In this document: piece after piece, positions 7,510 to 15,433 of the stretch | How the letters are laid out: each line of letters opens with the position of its first letter | Position numbering within the stretch: the stretch's first letter is position 1 | Made by a program: the position numbers and the translations under genes | Notes under the pieces: generated by a model | Database searches by the model: none | What the model saw: only the letters and a program-made list of their open reading frames with translations | What the model was told of the DNA's origin: nothing | Origin: Bacteroidales bacterium UBA1184 | Lineage (GTDB): Bacteria > Bacteroidota > Bacteroidia > Bacteroidales > ML635J-15 | Direction: 5' to 3' | Length of the DNA: 39,635 nucleotides | Assembly: GCA_002310235.1 (NCBI GenBank) | Contig: DBYO01000030.1 | Span: 55,016 to 94,650 of the forward strand

Positions 7510-8871
7510 CTATTTTATCTGATTCACAATTTCGTTCTGCGATACGCTTGTTTGTTTGCCTGTTGTCATATCCTTTATTGTCGCAGTCATGTTTGTGATT
7601 TCGTTTTCACCTATAATAATAACGTATGGTATGTTGTGGCTGTCGGCGTATTTAAACTGCTTGTCCAGTTTCGATTTTTCTGGGAAAACGACACAACTTA
7701 TACCTTCTTGTCTTAGTTTTCTTGCAATCTCGATGCAGGCCAGTTCTTCGTTCTGTCCGAAGTTTACAAATAGTACCTTGCTATATTCGTCGGTTTGCTT
7801 CGGGAAAAGCTCGAGTTGGGTCATAACATCGTATATGCGGTCTGCACCAAACGAAACACCAACGCCCGATACGTCCTTCAGTCCGAAAATGCCAGTAAGA
7901 TTGTCGTAGCGTCCGCCACCGCAGATGCTGCCAATTTCCACATCATTGGCTTTTACTTCGAAAATTGCACCTGTGTAGTAGTTTAGTCCGCGAGCAAGGC
8001 TCAAGTCGAGTTCTACGTTAATTCCTAGTTTGTGTTCGCGTATGTAACCGAAAATCACATTCATTTCTTCAATTCCGACCTTGCCTGTTTCGGTATTGCC
8101 GATAATGCTTTCTATAAGTTTGAATGTTTCTTCGGTGTTGCCTTTGTTGGTAAGAATAGGACGGAGTTTTGCAATAGCATTGTCCGAAAGTCCGTTTGCA
8201 CGGAGTTCTTCTTCTACCTTTTCTAATCCTATTTTGTCAATCTTGTCGATGGCAACGGTTATTGCGACAAACTTGTCGGCTTCGCCAATTGCTTCGGCAA
8301 TACCCGACAGAATTTTACGGTTGTTGAGCTTCAAAGTCACCGAAATGCCAAGTTTTGCAAATACATCGTCGATTATTTGTATCAGTTCGAATTCGTTGAA
8401 TAGGGATTTAGAGCCTATTATGTCAACATCGCACTGGTAAAATTCTCTGTATCTTCCTTTTTGCGGCTTGTCGGCACGCCAAACAGGTTGAATTTGGTAA
8501 CGCTTGAACGGAAAAACTATGTCGTTTCTGTGTTGTACTACAAAGCGTGCGAATGGAACCGTAAGGTCGTACCGGAGACCTTTCTCAGAAATATTGTTTG
8601 TGATTTCTATGTAATTCTGTGCTTCAAGACTTTCCTTTGAAATCTTATCTGTGAAATTTCCAGAGTTCAGAATCTTGAAAAGCAATTTGTCGCCTTCAGC
8701 ACCGTATTTGCCGAGTAGGGTAGAGAGGTTTTCCATTGCAGGAGTTTCTATCTGCGAGAATCCGTAGTTATGAAAAACTTCCTTTATTGTGTTGAAGATG
8801 TAGTTTCTCCTGTTCATTTCGGCTGGACCGAAATCGCGAGTTCCTTTTGGTGTTGAAACCTGTTGTGCCAT
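7510..8871 (-). CDS. hisS: Histidyl-tRNA synthetase
   Basis: Class II synthetase charging tRNA-His; 453 residues. Visible landmarks: N-terminal PKGTRDFGP (8-16), motif 2 around 125-150 (PVWRADKPQKGRYREFYQCD), the His-binding loop LARGLNYYTG (292-301), motif 3 GVSFGADR (338-345), and an anticodon-binding domain from about 355 to the end. It starts 11 bases after the ychF stop, so the two are probably one transcript led by the ychF promoter. It ends at the UUCG terminator. Confidence 0.97.
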   Translation of the reverse strand: MAQQVSTPKGTRDFGPAEMNRRNYIFNTIKEVFHNYGFSQIETPAMENLSTLLGKYGAEGDKLLFKILNSGNFTDKISKESLEAQNYIEITNNISEKGLRYDLTVPFARFVVQHRNDIVFPFKRYQIQPVWRADKPQKGRYREFYQCDVDIIGSKSLFNEFELIQIIDDVFAKLGISVTLKLNNRKILSGIAEAIGEADKFVAITVAIDKIDKIGLEKVEEELRANGLSDNAIAKLRPILTNKGNTEETFKLIESIIGNTETGKVGIEEMNVIFGYIREHKLGINVELDLSLARGLNYYTGAIFEVKANDVEIGSICGGGRYDNLTGIFGLKDVSGVGVSFGADRIYDVMTQLELFPKQTDEYSKVLFVNFGQNEELACIEIARKLRQEGISCVVFPEKSKLDKQFKYADSHNIPYVIIIGENEITNMTATIKDMTTGKQTSVSQNEIVNQIK

Positions 8872-8882
8872 TTTGCTAAAAA

Positions 8883-9980
8883 TTAGACATTAAACCTTAT
8901 GTTCAGTATGTCGCCGTCTTCAACGACGTATGTCTTTCCTTCGACATGGAATTTACCAGCGCTCTTTACGGCATTTTCGGAGCCTAAAGTTACGAAGTCG
9001 TTGTATTTCATAACTTCGGCGCGAATGAAACCGCGTTGCAAGTCGCTGTGGATAACGCCGGCTGCTTCGGGAGCGGTTTCGCCTTTGTGGATGGTCCATG
9101 CGCGGATTTCCTTTGGCCCGACAGTAAAGAACGACTGCAGGTTAAGTAAGTCGTATGCAGCTCTGATGATTCTGTTTACACTCGGTTCTTCAAGTCCGTA
9201 GTCGGCAAGAAATTCCTGTTTCTCCTCGTCGGTATCAAGTTCGGCGATTTCCGATTCGAGTGCTGCGGCAATTGTAAGTATTTTTACATCAGAACCTTCG
9301 AGAGCTTTTTTTACAGCATCTACATATTTGTTGCCGTCCTTAATCGAGCCTTCGTCTATATTGCATACATACATCACAGGTTTTGATGTAAGCAAGAAAA
9401 GGTCGGAAATGTATTTCTTGTCTTCTTCTTTGACGGGAGCGGTACGTGCATTCTGCATGTTTTCGAGGTGTTCCTGATATATTTTTAGAACTTCGACAGC
9501 CTGTTTGGCCTCCTTGTCGCCTACCTTGGCGAGTTTTTCCATGCGGGCGATTTTCTTTGTTATGGATTCGATGTCCTTGATTTGAAGTTCAAGATCGATG
9601 GTTTCCATATCCCTTACAGGGTCAACCGAACCGTCTATGTGGGGTAGGTTGTCGTCGTCGAAGCAACGGAGCACATGAATAAGTGCGTCTGCATTTCTGA
9701 TGTCGGCTAGAAATTGGTTTCCTACACCTTCGCCATGGTTAGAACCTTTTGTAAGACCTGGAATATCAACAATGTCAACGGTTGCTGGTACTAGTTTTTC
9801 GGTAGGTTGAAATTTTTCCATTTCCTTTAGCCTTGCATCTGGCACCGAAATTACACCTATATTTGATTTGTTACTCGAAAATGCGAAGTTGCTAGTTTCT
9901 GCCTTTGTCTTCGACATGCAGTTGAAAACCGTGGTTTTTCCACAGTTGGCTATACCTATGATTCCACAATGTAAACCCAT
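8883..9980 (-). CDS. ychF: YchF/Obg-type P-loop ATPase
   Basis: Ribosome-associated, redox-responsive ATPase of the Obg-related group; 365 residues, normal for YchF. The G domain shows P-loop GIANCGKTT (9-17), DIPGL (switch II region), the YchF-typical GEGVGNQFLADIR and VLRCFDDDN, and a YVCNIDEGS in place of NKxD. The C-terminal TGS domain ends in GDILNIRFNV. The P-loop is slightly off the usual GLPNVGKST. I chose the ATG at 9980 (canonical MGLHCGIIGI start, AAAGGA upstream) over an in-frame ATG at 10061, which lies upstream of the promoter element. Cotranscribed with hisS. Confidence 0.93.
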   Translation of the reverse strand: MGLHCGIIGIANCGKTTVFNCMSKTKAETSNFAFSSNKSNIGVISVPDARLKEMEKFQPTEKLVPATVDIVDIPGLTKGSNHGEGVGNQFLADIRNADALIHVLRCFDDDNLPHIDGSVDPVRDMETIDLELQIKDIESITKKIARMEKLAKVGDKEAKQAVEVLKIYQEHLENMQNARTAPVKEEDKKYISDLFLLTSKPVMYVCNIDEGSIKDGNKYVDAVKKALEGSDVKILTIAAALESEIAELDTDEEKQEFLADYGLEEPSVNRIIRAAYDLLNLQSFFTVGPKEIRAWTIHKGETAPEAAGVIHSDLQRGFIRAEVMKYNDFVTLGSENAVKSAGKFHVEGKTYVVEDGDILNIRFNV

Positions 9981-10003
9981 TTTTCCTTTAAATTTTTGTG
10001 GTG

Positions 10004-10011
10004 CAAATTTA
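10004..10011 (-). promoter_or_regulatory. -7 element for ychF-hisS
   Basis: TAAATTTG on the minus strand matches TAnnTTTG. A TTTG at 10035-10038 lies 23 bases upstream, slightly long for the -33 spacing, and overlaps the upstream gene's terminator. Predicted leader is about 15-18 bases. Confidence 0.55.
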
Positions 10012-10034
10012 ATAATAATTATTGGTGTAAAAAA

Positions 10035-10058
10035 CAAATGCGGCTTCTGCCGCATTTG
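10035..10058 (-). terminator. Terminator of the FN3 / T9SS type B protein gene
   Basis: Perfect 10-base stem CAAATGCGGC / GCCGCATTTG with a 4-base loop, followed on the minus strand by a run of six T. Lies 17 bases after the stop at 10076. Confidence 0.9.
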
Positions 10059-10075
10059 CATTTATGATATTTTTA

Positions 10076-11581
10076 TTATTCCATCAGCAGGTAGAATGTT
10101 CCCGACTTGTGGTATTCTTTGTCGTTGTAGTCCTTGTATCTGATGTAATATACGTAACTGTCTGTGTGATAATATTTTTTAGCTTCTATTCCAGTCCAGC
10201 CTTCATTTATTTCTGTGGTTTTGAACACTTGCTGACCCCATCTGTCGTATATTACAAATAGGTATGAGTTTTCTTTGATGAATGAAACTACAGGCTTGAA
10301 CACTCTGTTTTCTTCGTTATTGGATGTGATGTTGAATGCGCTGGGAACCCATATTACAGGAGTTTCATAAACACATGCAATATTAGAGCGGCTTATATTC
10401 TGTTGTGCATATTCTTGCGTATTTTCGTATGCCTCCACGTAGTAGCAGAACGCATCGGTAAGGTAAATCTGTTTGTCGTGGCACGATTTTACATAGTTTG
10501 CAATATCGTTTCTGAACATACGCGTTCCCGATCCATTTGAACCTAGTTCGTTGGGAACTCCGCTGAAATAGCTGTATGCCTTGTACGAATCTACACCGTC
10601 AGCCCATTCCTTATAGTCTGTCCATTCGAGTATATGCTCTGTTTTTGATATCGATTCTACTTTTAGAACAATATTACTTGTTATGTTTGATTCCTTTGAA
10701 ATATGTCCACAGGGGTCAATTGAAGCCAACTTGTAGTAGTAAATAGAATCTATCGCATTTACAGTGGTGTCCTTATATATTAATTGAAGTTGGTTGGTAT
10801 TGGGAAAGCTAGCGATATATGTGAAAGCACTGTCGAGGCTTATTGTTCTAAATAGTTGGTATTCAGAAACCTCTCCTCCAGTTTTGATTTGGAAATAAAC
10901 AGAGATATTATTGTCTGCGTCAACGTATGAGGAGGTGGCTTTTAGCGACACTGGACCTTCGAAACCCGATGCTGTTATTGATTGAGAGTTGGATGTTGCA
11001 GTAATGCCATCGTTTCTTACTGCTTCTACATAATAGAAATATGTTCGTCCGTTGGTGAGATTCTGATCTGTATATTCAGCAGCTGTTGCCGATAATGTTG
11101 AAACAATTTGGTATTGAGATTCGGTGTGGCGTCTATATATGCGGTAGTTGACAATGTTTTGTCCCCATCCTGAGTAAGGAGTCCATGACAGTTTTGCTTT
11201 TTTGTCGCATTTGTCGTATGATATTGTCATGAAAATAGTTGCGTGTGGGTCGGTAATTGTACTCTTGTAGCCGTCATTGTCGTATGCAGCCATTCTGAAA
11301 CTTTCGCTAATTGAGTTCGCCGACGATCCTGTGTATTCGTATGATGTGGTGTTGCGTCCGCGTACTGTGTCGAGGGTGGTGGTAATATTGTCAACTATTT
11401 TGTAAACAATATATCCTGCGACATCGGTGGAGTCGCTAGGTTGCCACGACAATTTCACAGTTGTAGGCAACGATTCGGGTATAACGCTTGCAGACTTAAA
11501 TTTAGGCGGATCTGGTAGGTTGTTCTGTGCAAACGCCGATATGTTGACTAACAACAATAATATCGATAAAAATCTCTTCAT
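10076..11581 (-). CDS. Secreted fibronectin-type-III protein with T9SS type B sorting domain
   Basis: Probable cell-surface or gliding-related protein, 501 residues. Signal peptide 1-18 (ends AFA, before QN). FN3-like modules from about 24 show TVKLSWQPSDSTDVAGYIVYK, a later KLSWTPYSG...YRIYRR and NGRTYFYYVEAV. The C-terminal ~90 residues match the gliding-motility-associated CHU_C / TIGR04131 type: VPSAFNITSNNEENRVFKPV, then YDRWGQQVFKT, EGWTG and a final GTFYLL. This domain directs export through the type IX system and attachment to the surface. Its own promoter (11718-11748) leaves a leader of about 130 bases. No enzymatic motif; ligand unknown. Confidence 0.87.
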   Translation of the reverse strand: MKRFLSILLLLVNISAFAQNNLPDPPKFKSASVIPESLPTTVKLSWQPSDSTDVAGYIVYKIVDNITTTLDTVRGRNTTSYEYTGSSANSISESFRMAAYDNDGYKSTITDPHATIFMTISYDKCDKKAKLSWTPYSGWGQNIVNYRIYRRHTESQYQIVSTLSATAAEYTDQNLTNGRTYFYYVEAVRNDGITATSNSQSITASGFEGPVSLKATSSYVDADNNISVYFQIKTGGEVSEYQLFRTISLDSAFTYIASFPNTNQLQLIYKDTTVNAIDSIYYYKLASIDPCGHISKESNITSNIVLKVESISKTEHILEWTDYKEWADGVDSYKAYSYFSGVPNELGSNGSGTRMFRNDIANYVKSCHDKQIYLTDAFCYYVEAYENTQEYAQQNISRSNIACVYETPVIWVPSAFNITSNNEENRVFKPVVSFIKENSYLFVIYDRWGQQVFKTTEINEGWTGIEAKKYYHTDSYVYYIRYKDYNDKEYHKSGTFYLLME

Positions 11582-11717
11582 GTTACATCCATTTATATTG
11601 GATAATTATATCCTTGTTTTATTTGAATGACTTTGCTTAATGTGTTGAGCATTAGTATTATAGATGTTAATGGCTATAATGTATAGCTCGGCAAAGAAAA
11701 TCCAATAAAACAATTTT

Positions 11718-11748
11718 CAAAAGTATTTACAAAATTTTAAATATGCAA
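11718..11748 (-). promoter_or_regulatory. Promoter for the FN3 / T9SS type B gene
   Basis: TACTTTTG (11718-11725, minus strand) with TTG (11746-11748) 20 bases upstream, the ideal Bacteroidetes spacing. It predicts a leader of about 130 bases, much longer than at other genes here. Confidence 0.65.
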
Positions 11749-11779
11749 TATTTAAATAAAAATTTTGATTATTAATCTT

Positions 11780-12457
11780 TTAGTAGCATTTTTCGATGTG
11801 TTTTATGGCTTGCAGTACATGTCGTTTTCCTGCGGGTCCAGGCATTCGCCTTACAGTAAGCCCCAAGTTTCTAAGAGCTTGCTTTACAATTCCTTTGCTG
11901 CAATATGTGACAAAAATACCATCTGGGACTAGTTGTTCGACTATTTTGCCTAAATTCTCTTCCGACCACATTTCTGGTTGAGTTTCGGGCGAAAATGCAT
12001 CAAAGTAAATGAGGTTGTATTTCTCACAAGGGACAAATTGTGAAAAATCGACAACTTGCTTGTATAATTTAAAATTGTTGGATATTTGTATTTCTTCGTT
12101 CCATCCGTTCCCGAATTTTCGTAATGTGTCGGGGGCTATTTTGTCAGATATTTGCTTAGTATTTGTTGCATATTCAATAAAATCGGCTTCTGAAATCGGA
12201 AATTTTTCTATACTGTGGTATTCTATTTTGTTCCCGAGTTGCATGTTTTCTATGTAGGTCAGCATGGCGTTTAGTCCAGTTCCGTATCCTATTTCGAGTA
12301 TGCTTATTTCGGAATCCCTATAATTGCGAAGGCCAAGATTTATGAATATGTGTATCGATTCGGATAATGCACCATTTATACTATGGTAGGTTTCACCAAA
12401 GTATTCGTTTTTTATAGTATATGAGCCGTCGCTGGTGCCTATTATTTCTGTTTTCAT
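11780..12457 (-). CDS. mnmD: tRNA mnm5s2U34-forming methyltransferase (stand-alone MnmD domain)
   Basis: SAM-dependent methyltransferase that completes the mnm5 modification at wobble uridine 34 of tRNAs. It corresponds to the methyltransferase half of enterobacterial MnmC, without the FAD oxidase half. Of 225 residues: early FGETYHSINGALSESIHIF (20-38), SAM motif EIGYGTGLNA (55-64), acidic YFDAFSP (151-157), and C-terminal RRMPGPAGKRHVL (203-215), all typical of the DUF752 / Methyltransf_30 family. A -7 element ends 7 bases before the ATG, so the mRNA is probably leaderless. Confidence 0.9.
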   Translation of the reverse strand: MKTEIIGTSDGSYTIKNEYFGETYHSINGALSESIHIFINLGLRNYRDSEISILEIGYGTGLNAMLTYIENMQLGNKIEYHSIEKFPISEADFIEYATNTKQISDKIAPDTLRKFGNGWNEEIQISNNFKLYKQVVDFSQFVPCEKYNLIYFDAFSPETQPEMWSEENLGKIVEQLVPDGIFVTYCSKGIVKQALRNLGLTVRRMPGPAGKRHVLQAIKHIEKCY

Positions 12458-12464
12458 CGCATCG

Positions 12465-12472
12465 CAAAGATA
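12465..12472 (-). promoter_or_regulatory. -7 element immediately upstream of mnmD
   Basis: TATCTTTG on the minus strand ends 7 bases before the mnmD ATG at 12457. No clear -33 TTG at 19-21 bases. Confidence 0.5.
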
Positions 12473-12601
12473 ATAAATACTTGATTTATATGCTGTCTTG
12501 TATGTTTGTAATATTATTTATATGCATAATTAAATCTGTTTGGTATGTTGAAAAGTTTTAATCATGATGCGTTTAGTGATGATTGTATAATATTTGTCTT
12601 G

Positions 12602-12763
12602 TACTTTTGCTCCAGGTGTGTAGTGTGTTGAAAGAATACTTATTTTTGTAAACATCATTGTGTTGATGGACGGATTGACATGTTGTAAAAAACGCATTTT
12701 CATTTTTTCATTTTTTCATAGATTGGTTTATTTTTGGTGTCCTAAATAATGGACACCTTTTTT
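12602..12763 (+). ncRNA. Candidate small RNA ending at a strong terminator
   Basis: TACTTTTG (12602-12609) is identical to the element at 7318. On the same strand, about 127 bases later, is a strong terminator (12736-12763), with no gene between. The implied transcript, about 12616-12763 (~148 nt), contains a small CATCA/TGATG hairpin (around 12654-12667) and a pyrimidine-rich stretch with repeated TTTTTTCA (12697-12719). A 27-codon frame starting at 12665 would run into the terminator and looks accidental. No RNA family recognised. Confidence 0.45.
12736..12763 (+). terminator. Intrinsic terminator with no protein gene upstream
   Basis: Stem GGTGTCC / GGACACC (12736-12742 / 12751-12757), 8-base loop, then six T. 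The gene on its left (mnmD) points away, so it does not serve an annotated plus-strand gene. Confidence 0.8.
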
Positions 12764-12796
12764 GTCTATATTCTAGGTTAAATAATAGCGATTGGC

Positions 12797-12826
12797 TTGT
12801 TTTTTGATAATGATGGATTATATTTG
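12797..12826 (+). promoter_or_regulatory. Promoter for the SIMPL-domain gene
   Basis: TTG (12797-12799) and TATATTTG (12819-12826) with exactly 19 bases between. The predicted start is about 10 bases before the ATG at 12842. Confidence 0.75.
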
Positions 12827-12841
12827 CAAAAAATAATAGTT

Positions 12842-13555
12842 ATGAATACGAAGAATGTTATTGTTTCAGCCCTTTTGATAATGTTGGGCTTGGTTATTGG
12901 CCTTATCGGTCATGGGTTTTATGTAAAGTCTGGAATTGGCAGCTATGCCGACAAGGACAGGTATGTTTCGGTAAAGGGTTTGTCGGAGCGTGAGGTGAAG
13001 GCAGACCATGTTATATGGCCGATTGTTTTCAAGGAAGTCGGAAACGACATGTCAGAATTGTATTCGACTGTCAATCAGAAAAATAAGTTTATTGTTAATT
13101 TTCTTAAGGAAAATGGTATTTCTGCAGATGAGATAAGTGTTGCGCCTATATCAGCCGATGACCGTGAGGCTGACCGCTGGTCAACGAATACGATACCTTA
13201 TCGTTACCAGTTGAAGTCGGTAATAACTGTCGCTTCAGATCAGGTTGACAAGGTTCGCGAACTTATTTCTCGTCAGGATGAGTTCCTCAGCGCTGGCATT
13301 ACATGTGAGTCGAGTTGGGAGCACCAGACAAGTTTTTCGTTCAACGGACTTAATGAGTTAAAACCCGAAATGGTAGAGGAAGCTACTCGCAATGCGCGTG
13401 CTGTAGCCGAAAAGTTTGCTGCCGATTCGGAAAGTACGCTTGGTGGTATCAAAACTGCTTCGCAGGGCCAGTTTTCTATTTACGATCGTGACGAAAATAC
13501 ACCATATATCAAAATGGTAAGAGTCGTTACTACAATTGAATACTTTTTGAAATAA
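12842..13555 (+). CDS. SIMPL-domain (DUF541) membrane-anchored protein
   Basis: Protein of 237 residues with one N-terminal membrane anchor (about 4-26, VIVSALLIMLGLVIGLIGHG) and a periplasmic SIMPL domain. The domain begins YVSVKGLSEREVKADHVIWP and continues with a conserved helix and the paired repeat ending in TTIEYF. SIMPL proteins form oligomeric shells or periplasmic assemblies of unclear role. The ATG at 12842 was chosen because an in-frame ATG at 12797 lies inside the promoter. A lipoprotein gene follows after 12 bases, probably on the same transcript. Confidence 0.88.
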   Translation: MNTKNVIVSALLIMLGLVIGLIGHGFYVKSGIGSYADKDRYVSVKGLSEREVKADHVIWPIVFKEVGNDMSELYSTVNQKNKFIVNFLKENGISADEISVAPISADDREADRWSTNTIPYRYQLKSVITVASDQVDKVRELISRQDEFLSAGITCESSWEHQTSFSFNGLNELKPEMVEEATRNARAVAEKFAADSESTLGGIKTASQGQFSIYDRDENTPYIKMVRVVTTIEYFLK

Positions 13556-13567
13556 ATAATTGTTTTT

Positions 13568-14206
13568 ATGAGGAAAATAGAATTGATAGCTATTGCAGTA
13601 GCTATGTGTATAATTGCTGTATCGTGTGGCGGTGCAAAGTCGGATAAAGTTGGAACTGAAGAGGTTTTGCAAGATTCTCTGCCTGTTTGTGATACTACGG
13701 TAGTTGCAGAGACGGAAGAAGTATCTAAAGAACCAGTTTTTATAACTCCCGACTTGGCATTCATGGAAGTGCATGGACATGTTAAGTCTGTTGTGTATCC
13801 CAATGGACGTAAAGCTGGGTTTGACGAAAAAGGCAATCTTGTTGACTATGCCACCGAATATTCGGGAGCGAACGAAGTTTTCATTGGCAGGGACGACGAC
13901 GGTTATATCGTTTCAACCTATGATGGCCCAGGTGGAAGCGAGTCGTTTGATTACGACAAGAAAAATATTCGCCTTACTCTAACTGCTGCGGGTGATGGCG
14001 CTTACTATTCTGAATGTCACATTGATTATGATGACGAAGGAAATGTTGTTCGTTACAATTTCGTTAATGAAGACATGGCAGAGGATACTCGCGACGAATG
14101 GTCTGTTGATGTCGTCATTACTTCGAAGGACGAGCAGGGCAATTGGATAGAGTTAAAGGTGGAAGACCGTACGATAAAGCGTAAGATTGAGTATTTCTCA
14201 AAATAA
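13568..14206 (+). CDS. Lipoprotein with YD-repeat-like strands
   Basis: Predicted lipoprotein of 212 residues. Lipobox IAVSC with lipidated Cys20 followed by GG. After an acidic linker (about 25-55), the folded part is a series of short tandem strands such as GFDEKGNLVDYATEYS, GRDDDGYIVSTYDG and YDDEGNVVRYNF, resembling the Gly-Asn/Asp turns of YD/RHS-type beta repeats. It follows the SIMPL gene by 12 bases and ends at a strong shared terminator. Function unknown; not recognised as a named family. Confidence 0.8.
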   Translation: MRKIELIAIAVAMCIIAVSCGGAKSDKVGTEEVLQDSLPVCDTTVVAETEEVSKEPVFITPDLAFMEVHGHVKSVVYPNGRKAGFDEKGNLVDYATEYSGANEVFIGRDDDGYIVSTYDGPGGSESFDYDKKNIRLTLTAAGDGAYYSECHIDYDDEGNVVRYNFVNEDMAEDTRDEWSVDVVITSKDEQGNWIELKVEDRTIKRKIEYFSK

Positions 14207-14234
14207 AAAAAGAGGCTTGCAAGCCTCTTTTTTT
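14205..14234. terminator. Bidirectional terminator between the lipoprotein and TraB-family genes
   Basis: Perfect palindrome AGAGGCTTG / CAAGCCTCT flanked by an A-run and a T-run, between two convergent genes. Confidence 0.92.
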
Positions 14235-14240
14235 ATAATC

Positions 14241-15116
14241 TTATTCTTCTTTCCATTTGAAAACTACTGGCTCGACTGTAAGACCTGCTTTGCGCAGATG
14301 ATTGATTACGCCTTGTTCGCCAGGAAGATGTGCTGCTCCTACAGCGCAGAATAGAGATTGTTTCTTAGCAATTTTGATGAAATTTTTTGCCATTCCAGTA
14401 TTGCGGTTGATAAGGAATGCCTGGTTAAACTCTGCTGGAAGCGACGGGTCTGAACTCATTTCCAAGGCTTTGTTAAGATTGAAGGTGAGGTATGCGTTGA
14501 GAAGTTCTGCAAACTGTTCTTCCTCCTTGTTGTTGCCATTTGCTGATGTATCCTTTATGCCGTCCATGAGCATCTTTATCTGGTCGTCGAGGCTGATGGC
14601 ATCGATTGCATTTATCTGATCCATGAACTTTTCAACGCCATAGCAAGATTTTCCAGCCTTACGTGCATTTTGCAGGAAGTATAGGTCGAGAGCCGTCTCC
14701 ATGTCCTGCTTCATTCCTGCTTGCATCATTGCGCTACTGACGAAAAATGGCTTCATGCGGTTATATAGCAGTATGCTTGCTCCTGTGGCGGCAGTGAATG
14801 CGCTATCAAGCAACTTGTAGTCTTCTTCCGACATTAATGATTTCAAGGTTTTGCCATCCTTCATGAGCGTTGCTTCCTGCGATTCCTTAGGATCGATTTC
14901 GTCCATAAGGATTTCCATGGCAAAGGCTTCGCATGAGTCGAAAGCATCGGTTACTGTGTTGTCGAAGGAAAAAACTCGCTTGTCTTGAATGTGGATTGTA
15001 CCATAAAGGTATGACGGACTTTTAATTTTTTTGCCGGTAACTTTCCATAAAACCGACTGAGAAAAGCAAAAACTTACTGTAAGTACTAAAGCTAATAGGA
15101 AAAATATACGTTTCAT
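14241..15116 (-). CDS. TraB/GumN-family secreted protein
   Basis: Secreted or periplasmic protein of 291 residues with signal peptide 1-19 (ends SFCFSQ region). TraB/GumN hallmarks are the early SPSYLYGTIHI (about 34-44), internal YGVEKFMDQI, and C-terminal RNTGMAKNF plus VGAAHLPGEQGVINHLRKAG. The family has conserved His/Glu positions of a putative metal-dependent protease or hydrolase (Tiki-related), but its substrate in Bacteroidetes is unknown. Stands alone between a terminator and an intergenic repeat element. Confidence 0.9.
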   Translation of the reverse strand: MKRIFFLLALVLTVSFCFSQSVLWKVTGKKIKSPSYLYGTIHIQDKRVFSFDNTVTDAFDSCEAFAMEILMDEIDPKESQEATLMKDGKTLKSLMSEEDYKLLDSAFTAATGASILLYNRMKPFFVSSAMMQAGMKQDMETALDLYFLQNARKAGKSCYGVEKFMDQINAIDAISLDDQIKMLMDGIKDTSANGNNKEEEQFAELLNAYLTFNLNKALEMSSDPSLPAEFNQAFLINRNTGMAKNFIKIAKKQSLFCAVGAAHLPGEQGVINHLRKAGLTVEPVVFKWKEE

Positions 15117-15142
15117 TTGACTTTTGAATTTAGTGAACGATG

Positions 15143-15150
15143 CAAAAATA
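15143..15150 (-). promoter_or_regulatory. -7 element for the TraB/GumN gene
   Basis: TATTTTTG on the minus strand, 26 bases before the ATG. No obvious -33 element. Confidence 0.5.
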
Positions 15151-15187
15151 ATAAAAGTTTAATATTGTTTGTTAAAAAAAGAGACGT

Positions 15188-15370
15188 GTCATTTCGGAAG
15201 CAAGTCGTAGCACGCGATACAGAACGGGGAGCGTCGCGAAGACTGCTGTCCGTAATCTCTTCTGTGTATTAATGGGAGATTCCGCATAAGCGAGTTCACA
15301 CGACGCGTTCCTTAGTCGGTTCACTCTGCTTTACTTGCTTCGCTGCGTGAGCTAAAGGTTGTGGAATGAC
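15188..15370. repeat. Intergenic palindromic repeat element
   Basis: Element bounded by GTCATTTC on the left and GGAATGAC on the right, near-complementary ends. Inside are a perfect pair GAAGCAAG (15197-15204) / CTTGCTTC (15334-15341) and an apical pair AATCTC (15254-15259) / GAGATT (15276-15281). The base composition is visibly more GC-rich than its AT-rich flanks. GTCATT...GGAATGAC elements with an AATCTC/GAGATT tip resemble interspersed repeats seen in many Bacteroidetes genomes. It encodes nothing. Confidence 0.65.
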
Positions 15371-15408
15371 TACATATGATTTTTAGAGAAAACAAATAAT
15401 AAAAGTTG

Positions 15409-15416
15409 TAAATTTG
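15409..15416 (+). promoter_or_regulatory. -7 element for the EamA transporter at 15434
   Basis: TAAATTTG, 17 bases before the ATG; no good -33 TTG at the expected distance. Confidence 0.5.
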
Positions 15417-15433
15417 CGCTCAATTTTTTAGCG

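Larger units (their letters stand above)
12458..12841. other. 384-base stretch between mnmD and the SIMPL gene
   Basis: No convincing protein gene. It holds the mnmD -7 element, an AT-rich stretch, a candidate small-RNA unit (12602-12763) and the promoter of the SIMPL gene (12797-12826). Confidence 0.75.
15117..15433. other. 317-base divergent intergenic region
   Basis: No reading frame of interest. It holds the TraB-gene promoter element, a 183-base imperfect palindromic repeat (15188-15370) and the promoter element of the EamA transporter gene (15409-15416). Confidence 0.8.

Noticed and set aside
12665..12748. 27-codon frame in the candidate small RNA
   Set aside because: Runs through the terminator hairpin and is built from the TTTTTTCA repeat; no start context.
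15188..15370. Insertion sequence
   Set aside because: No transposase frame in or near the element; too short; no target-site duplication seen.
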